From Halomonas sp. SpR1 (lineage in GTDB: Bacteria > Pseudomonadota > Gammaproteobacteria > Pseudomonadales > Halomonadaceae), in NCBI RefSeq assembly GCF_031010175.1, contig NZ_JAUAMB010000001.1, positions 186,001 to 250,000 of the forward strand: 64,000 nt of DNA, read 5' to 3'. Of this stretch, positions 61,234-64,000 are shown piece after piece (within the stretch, counting starts at the first letter, position 1; every line of letters begins with the position of its first letter). The translations under genes were made by a program, and so were the position numbers. The notes under the pieces are model-generated. The model searched no databases, was not told where the DNA came from, and saw only the letters and a program-made list of their open reading frames with translations.

Positions 61234-61968
61234 ATGAGCAATATCCAAGACAAGGTAATCCTTATTACCGGCGCCAGCAGTGGCATCGGCGAAGCAACCG
61301 CCCGAACGCTTGCCAACCAAGGCGCCAGCGTCGTCCTCGGTGCACGACGCACCGATAGGCTCGAAAAGCTGGTGGCAGAAATTACCGCCGCTGGCGGCAA
61401 GGCAATCGCATGTGCGGTCGACGTGACTCGTCGCGAGGATGTGCAATCCTTCGCCGATTATGCGCTAGAAAAGTTCGGCCGAATCGACGTGATCATCAAC
61501 AATGCTGGGGTAATGCCCCTATCACCGCTTGCCGCTCTGAAGGTCGAAGAGTGGAATCACATGATTGACGTCAATATCCGCGGCGTGTTGCACGGCATCG
61601 CCGCCGTACTGCCCACCATGCAGCAACAAGGTAGCGGACATGTGATCAGTATCTCGTCAATCGGCGGCCTTTACGTTGTGCCCACTGGCGCAGTTTACTG
61701 CGCGACCAAATATGCTGTTCGTGCGATTTCCGATGGCCTGCGCCAGGAACACAGCAACATCCGAGTCACCTGCGTTTACCCTGGCGTGGTGGAATCGGAG
61801 TTAGCAGACACCATTACGGATGCGTCGGCAGCAGAAGCCATGCGTAATTTCCGTCAAATTGCACTCAAGCCCGAGGCGATCGCCAACGCAATCGCCCATG
61901 TAGTCAGCCAACCGGCAGATGTCGACACCACTGACATCGTGGTACGCCCCGTCGCAAGCCCTGCATGA
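61234..61968 (+). CDS. Short-chain dehydrogenase/reductase under LysR control
   Basis: The 244-residue product has the cofactor motif TGASSGIGEA (residues 12-21), NNAGVMPLSPL, the catalytic Ser in SISSIGG and YCATKYAV (Tyr-x3-Lys). The Arg after the second strand (GARRTDRL) suggests NADP. The substrate is unknown; YdfG-like enzymes act on hydroxy acids. ATG 61234 has GGAG upstream; an in-frame codon at 61135 lies in the operator and is rejected. Confidence 0.9.
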   Translation: MSNIQDKVILITGASSGIGEATARTLANQGASVVLGARRTDRLEKLVAEITAAGGKAIACAVDVTRREDVQSFADYALEKFGRIDVIINNAGVMPLSPLAALKVEEWNHMIDVNIRGVLHGIAAVLPTMQQQGSGHVISISSIGGLYVVPTGAVYCATKYAVRAISDGLRQEHSNIRVTCVYPGVVESELADTITDASAAEAMRNFRQIALKPEAIANAIAHVVSQPADVDTTDIVVRPVASPA

Positions 61969-62060
61969 CGCCCAGAGGGTCTCCTGTGCCTAACTATCAA
62001 GCAGTGGCACTCACCACGCCTTCCTTTTAACAGCTGTTTTATAACCTTATGAGCCAAATT

Positions 62061-62237
62061 ATGAAAATGCTAAGTGTGCTTTCAATCAGTACGTTACTGC
62101 TTTTCTCGGGAGTTGCAATCGCTGAGAGAGGAGCGAGTGAAGAGAACAGAATGAATAATTCTGAATCGACCTTTGGCTACCAAAGCAGTGATTCCCCAGA
62201 CTTCTCCCCCTCTGAATTGCCTATCAGAAATCCTTAA
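62061..62237 (+). CDS. Small exported protein, unknown
   Basis: A 58-residue frame begins MKMLSVLSISTLLLFSG with a signal peptide cleaved near AIA-ERG (about residue 21). The mature part is about 37 residues, rich in Ser, Glu and Asn, and ends PIRNP. An upstream in-frame ATG at 62049 is an alternative. The ribosome site is weak. No family is recognised. Confidence 0.45.
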   Translation: MKMLSVLSISTLLLFSGVAIAERGASEENRMNNSESTFGYQSSDSPDFSPSELPIRNP

Positions 62238-62244
62238 GTGGAAT

Positions 62245-62270
62245 GGGTGGCCGCTAAACAGTGGCCACCC
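62245..62270 (+). terminator. Hairpin after the small exported gene
   Basis: GGGTGGCC (62245-62252) and GGCCACCC (62263-62270) form a perfect 8-bp stem with a ten-base loop. No T run follows, so termination is uncertain. Confidence 0.45.
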
Positions 62271-62468
62271 CAGCCCATGCTATTAGCCAGCCACTTGGGT
62301 CGACAAAATGAGGGTATTCGCCTTGCGACTCAGTTTCATAGGAGCCAATCGCTGTACAAGTCTAATCGCCTTTGATTCCGGTCAATTCCAGCGGGCTGTA
62401 ACATGCTATGGTTTAGCCACCTGATAGATCACAGGCACACACGCTCATCGTTACCAGAGAGGTATTCA

Positions 62469-63956
62469 GTGTTCTACGTCCGCGCTTTCGGCCAATCGTT
62501 GCTACACGCCTTGAAGAACTTGTTGCCGATTGTGGTGGTCGTTGTGTTTTTCCAATTGGTGGTACTTCAACAAGCGCCTGAAAACACACTGAGCATGGCG
62601 GTCGGTTTGTTAATCGTGGCGGTAGGCGTTGCGCTGTTTCTTCAAGGCCTTGAACTTAGCATTTTTCCGGTCGGCAAAAGCCTATCCAATCAATTTGCCA
62701 AAAGAGGCTCGGTGCCCATTCTGCTGGCGTTTGGTTTTGCGATGGGATTTTCTGCGGTGGTCGCCGAGCCGGCGCTCATTGCGGTCGCTCAACAGGCCCA
62801 GGATATTAGTGCGGGCAAAATCGATGCGCTTACTCTCCGCTTGCTGGTCGCCACCTCCGTCGGCGTGGTCATTGCGCTGGGGGTTTTCCGCATCATCATT
62901 GGCTACCCTCTGCACTGGTTTATGATCATTGGCTATATCACGGTGGTCATTGTCACCTGGTTTGCCCCGGAAGAAATCATCGGCCTGGCCTATGACTCAG
63001 GGGGCGTTACCACCAACATTGTCACGGTTCCCCTGATTGCTGCCCTGGGGATTGGCTTGGCCGCGTCCATTCGTGGTCGAAACCCGCTGACCGACGGTTT
63101 TGGATTGGTGGCATTGGCCGTCATGGTGCCAATGATCACCGTGCAACTCTACGGCATTATCGTCTACAGCGGCGAAAGTTCAGACGATGTGCAGGTGCTG
63201 GCTCTACAGGATAAAGGTAACGCTATTTCCGGCGCGCTTAAAATGCTGTTGGAGCTGGCTGAGATGGTGCGAGACGTGCTGCCCATTATTCTGACTATTC
63301 TTTTTTTCCAATACATTGTGCTGCGGCGCGGACTCTCCAACCCTCGCAAAATAGTGTTTGGCTTTGTACTGGTCATTTTTGGCCTCTATGCCTTTGTGGT
63401 AGGCCTTAAAATGGGGCTTTTCCCGATCGGCACCAGTATGGCCGAACAACTAATCGAGCTGGAACGCTTCGGTTTTATTTATCTGTTCGCATTCATGATT
63501 GGATTTGCCACCACGATGGCCGAACCGGCGTTGCTGGCGGTGGGCAAGCAAGCAGAAGAAGCTGCTGCAGGGCGGATTAATGGCAACGCCATCCGTCTGC
63601 TGGTTGCCCTTGGCGTGGCCATTGGCATCAGCATTGGCGTGCACCGGATCATTGTGGGGGGCTCTATGCATTACTACATAATGGGCGGCTACATGATAGT
63701 GATCATCCTGACCGCACTAGCGCCTAAATACATCGTTGCCCTGGCTTATGACTTGGGGGGCGTCACTACGTCAGAAGTCACCGTGCCGCTGGTAACAGCA
63801 CTGGGCATTGGTTTAGCTGCCAATATTGAGGGCCGTAGCGTCCTGATTGACGGTTTCGGGCTGATTGCTTTCGCCTCTATTTTCCCTATTGTTACCGTTA
63901 TGACCTATGCCATTGTGATGCATTGGTGGACAAATCGCAGAGAGGTGCACTCATGA
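62469..63956 (+). CDS. DUF1538 membrane protein, internally duplicated
   Basis: The 495-residue product consists of two homologous membrane halves, each of about seven helices. AEPALIAVAQQA, YDSGGVTTNIVTVPLIAALG and DGFGLVALA in the first half match AEPALLAVGKQA, YDLGGVTTSEVTVPLVTALG and DGFGLIAFA in the second. This matches DUF1538, a proposed transporter or channel family of unknown substrate. I chose GTG 62469 because AGAGG is seven bases upstream; a codon at 62403 is less supported. The next gene overlaps its end by four bases. Confidence 0.85.
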   Translation: MFYVRAFGQSLLHALKNLLPIVVVVVFFQLVVLQQAPENTLSMAVGLLIVAVGVALFLQGLELSIFPVGKSLSNQFAKRGSVPILLAFGFAMGFSAVVAEPALIAVAQQAQDISAGKIDALTLRLLVATSVGVVIALGVFRIIIGYPLHWFMIIGYITVVIVTWFAPEEIIGLAYDSGGVTTNIVTVPLIAALGIGLAASIRGRNPLTDGFGLVALAVMVPMITVQLYGIIVYSGESSDDVQVLALQDKGNAISGALKMLLELAEMVRDVLPIILTILFFQYIVLRRGLSNPRKIVFGFVLVIFGLYAFVVGLKMGLFPIGTSMAEQLIELERFGFIYLFAFMIGFATTMAEPALLAVGKQAEEAAAGRINGNAIRLLVALGVAIGISIGVHRIIVGGSMHYYIMGGYMIVIILTALAPKYIVALAYDLGGVTTSEVTVPLVTALGIGLAANIEGRSVLIDGFGLIAFASIFPIVTVMTYAIVMHWWTNRREVHS

Positions 63957-64000
63957 AGTTTTCCGTTCTCGTTGCCATTGTTCCGGAAGATCAGGAACAG
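63953..64000 (+). CDS. Probable PII-like regulator (partial, cut by window end)
   Basis: The frame starts at the ATGA overlap with the DUF1538 gene and reads MKFSVLVAIVPEDQEQ to the window edge. Such an opening fits PII-family (GlnB/GlnK-like) proteins, and DUF1538 genes are commonly next to PII-like genes. Only 16 residues are visible, so the assignment rests mainly on context. Confidence 0.55.
   Translation, partial: MKFSVLVAIVPEDQEQ

Overview
The window reads as chromosomal DNA of a halophilic gammaproteobacterium of the Halomonadaceae (Halomonas-like). The reasons are a complete ectABC ectoine operon, further osmotic-stress genes around it, gammaproteobacterial gene orders (ruvB-ybgC-tolQRAB-pal-cpoB, ubiG-mupP-yciK, cysI-DUF934, wrbA-DUF2069, tusDCBE) and moderately GC-rich coding sequence. 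I saw no tRNA, rRNA, CRISPR array or insertion sequence. The placement is inferred from gene content only.

Layout. 1-5.7 kb: the end of ruvB, then the Tol-Pal cell-envelope operon. 5.7-8 kb: yciK, convergent with ubiG-mupP. 8.1-17.2 kb: galU, a UDP-glucose-dehydrogenase-like gene that has lost its catalytic cysteine, a coiled-coil membrane protein, and tamA-tamB for outer-membrane assembly. 17.2-20.7 kb: msrA, cytochrome c', carbonic anhydrase and glutathione reductase. 20.8-23.4 kb: ectABC, with a near-consensus promoter and a strong terminator. 23.4-28.9 kb: a DUF3833 lipoprotein, then a three-gene envelope cassette (retropepsin-like lipoprotein, 7TM inactive transglutaminase, ATP-grasp ligase) running into zur, hisI and yidD. 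29-32.6 kb: sufE, a tyrosine recombinase divergent from a KfrA-like coiled-coil DNA-binding protein, and nfuA. 32.8-40.3 kb: metH, a MATE exporter, cysI and DUF934. 40.3-44.3 kb: an Smr protein, a gamma-glutamylcyclotransferase-like protein, wrbA, DUF2069, a cytochrome b and pdxH. 44.3-48.9 kb: a Pat-type lysine acetyltransferase divergent from a histone-deacetylase-family protein, then an XRE-cupin regulator. 48.9-51.1 kb: tusEBCD and a Bax-inhibitor-1 protein. 51.2-54.7 kb: a dienelactone hydrolase, an islet of very small genes, and a K+ channel. 54.7-61.9 kb: a P2-type cation ATPase, an AT-rich intergenic region with a perfect FNR/ANR site ahead of an unknown gene, a BCCT transporter, and a LysR/SDR divergent pair. 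62-64 kb: a small exported protein and a duplicated-DUF1538 membrane protein coupled to a gene resembling a PII regulator, cut by the window end.

How the parts fit. Osmotic adaptation recurs: ectoine synthesis, a BCCT carrier, a K+ channel, a cation ATPase and the retropepsin/ATP-grasp cassette. Envelope integrity (Tol-Pal, TamAB), sulfur and Fe-S metabolism (cysI, metH, sufE, nfuA, tus) and redox defence (msrA, gor, wrbA) make up most of the rest. The most unusual items are the cysteine-less UGDH homologue, the recombinase/KfrA pair with three consecutive palindromes between them, the retropepsin cassette, the DUF1538-PII pair, and the small-gene islet, which includes a coupled 47-residue protein. 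All functions are assigned by reading motifs; no database search was possible.
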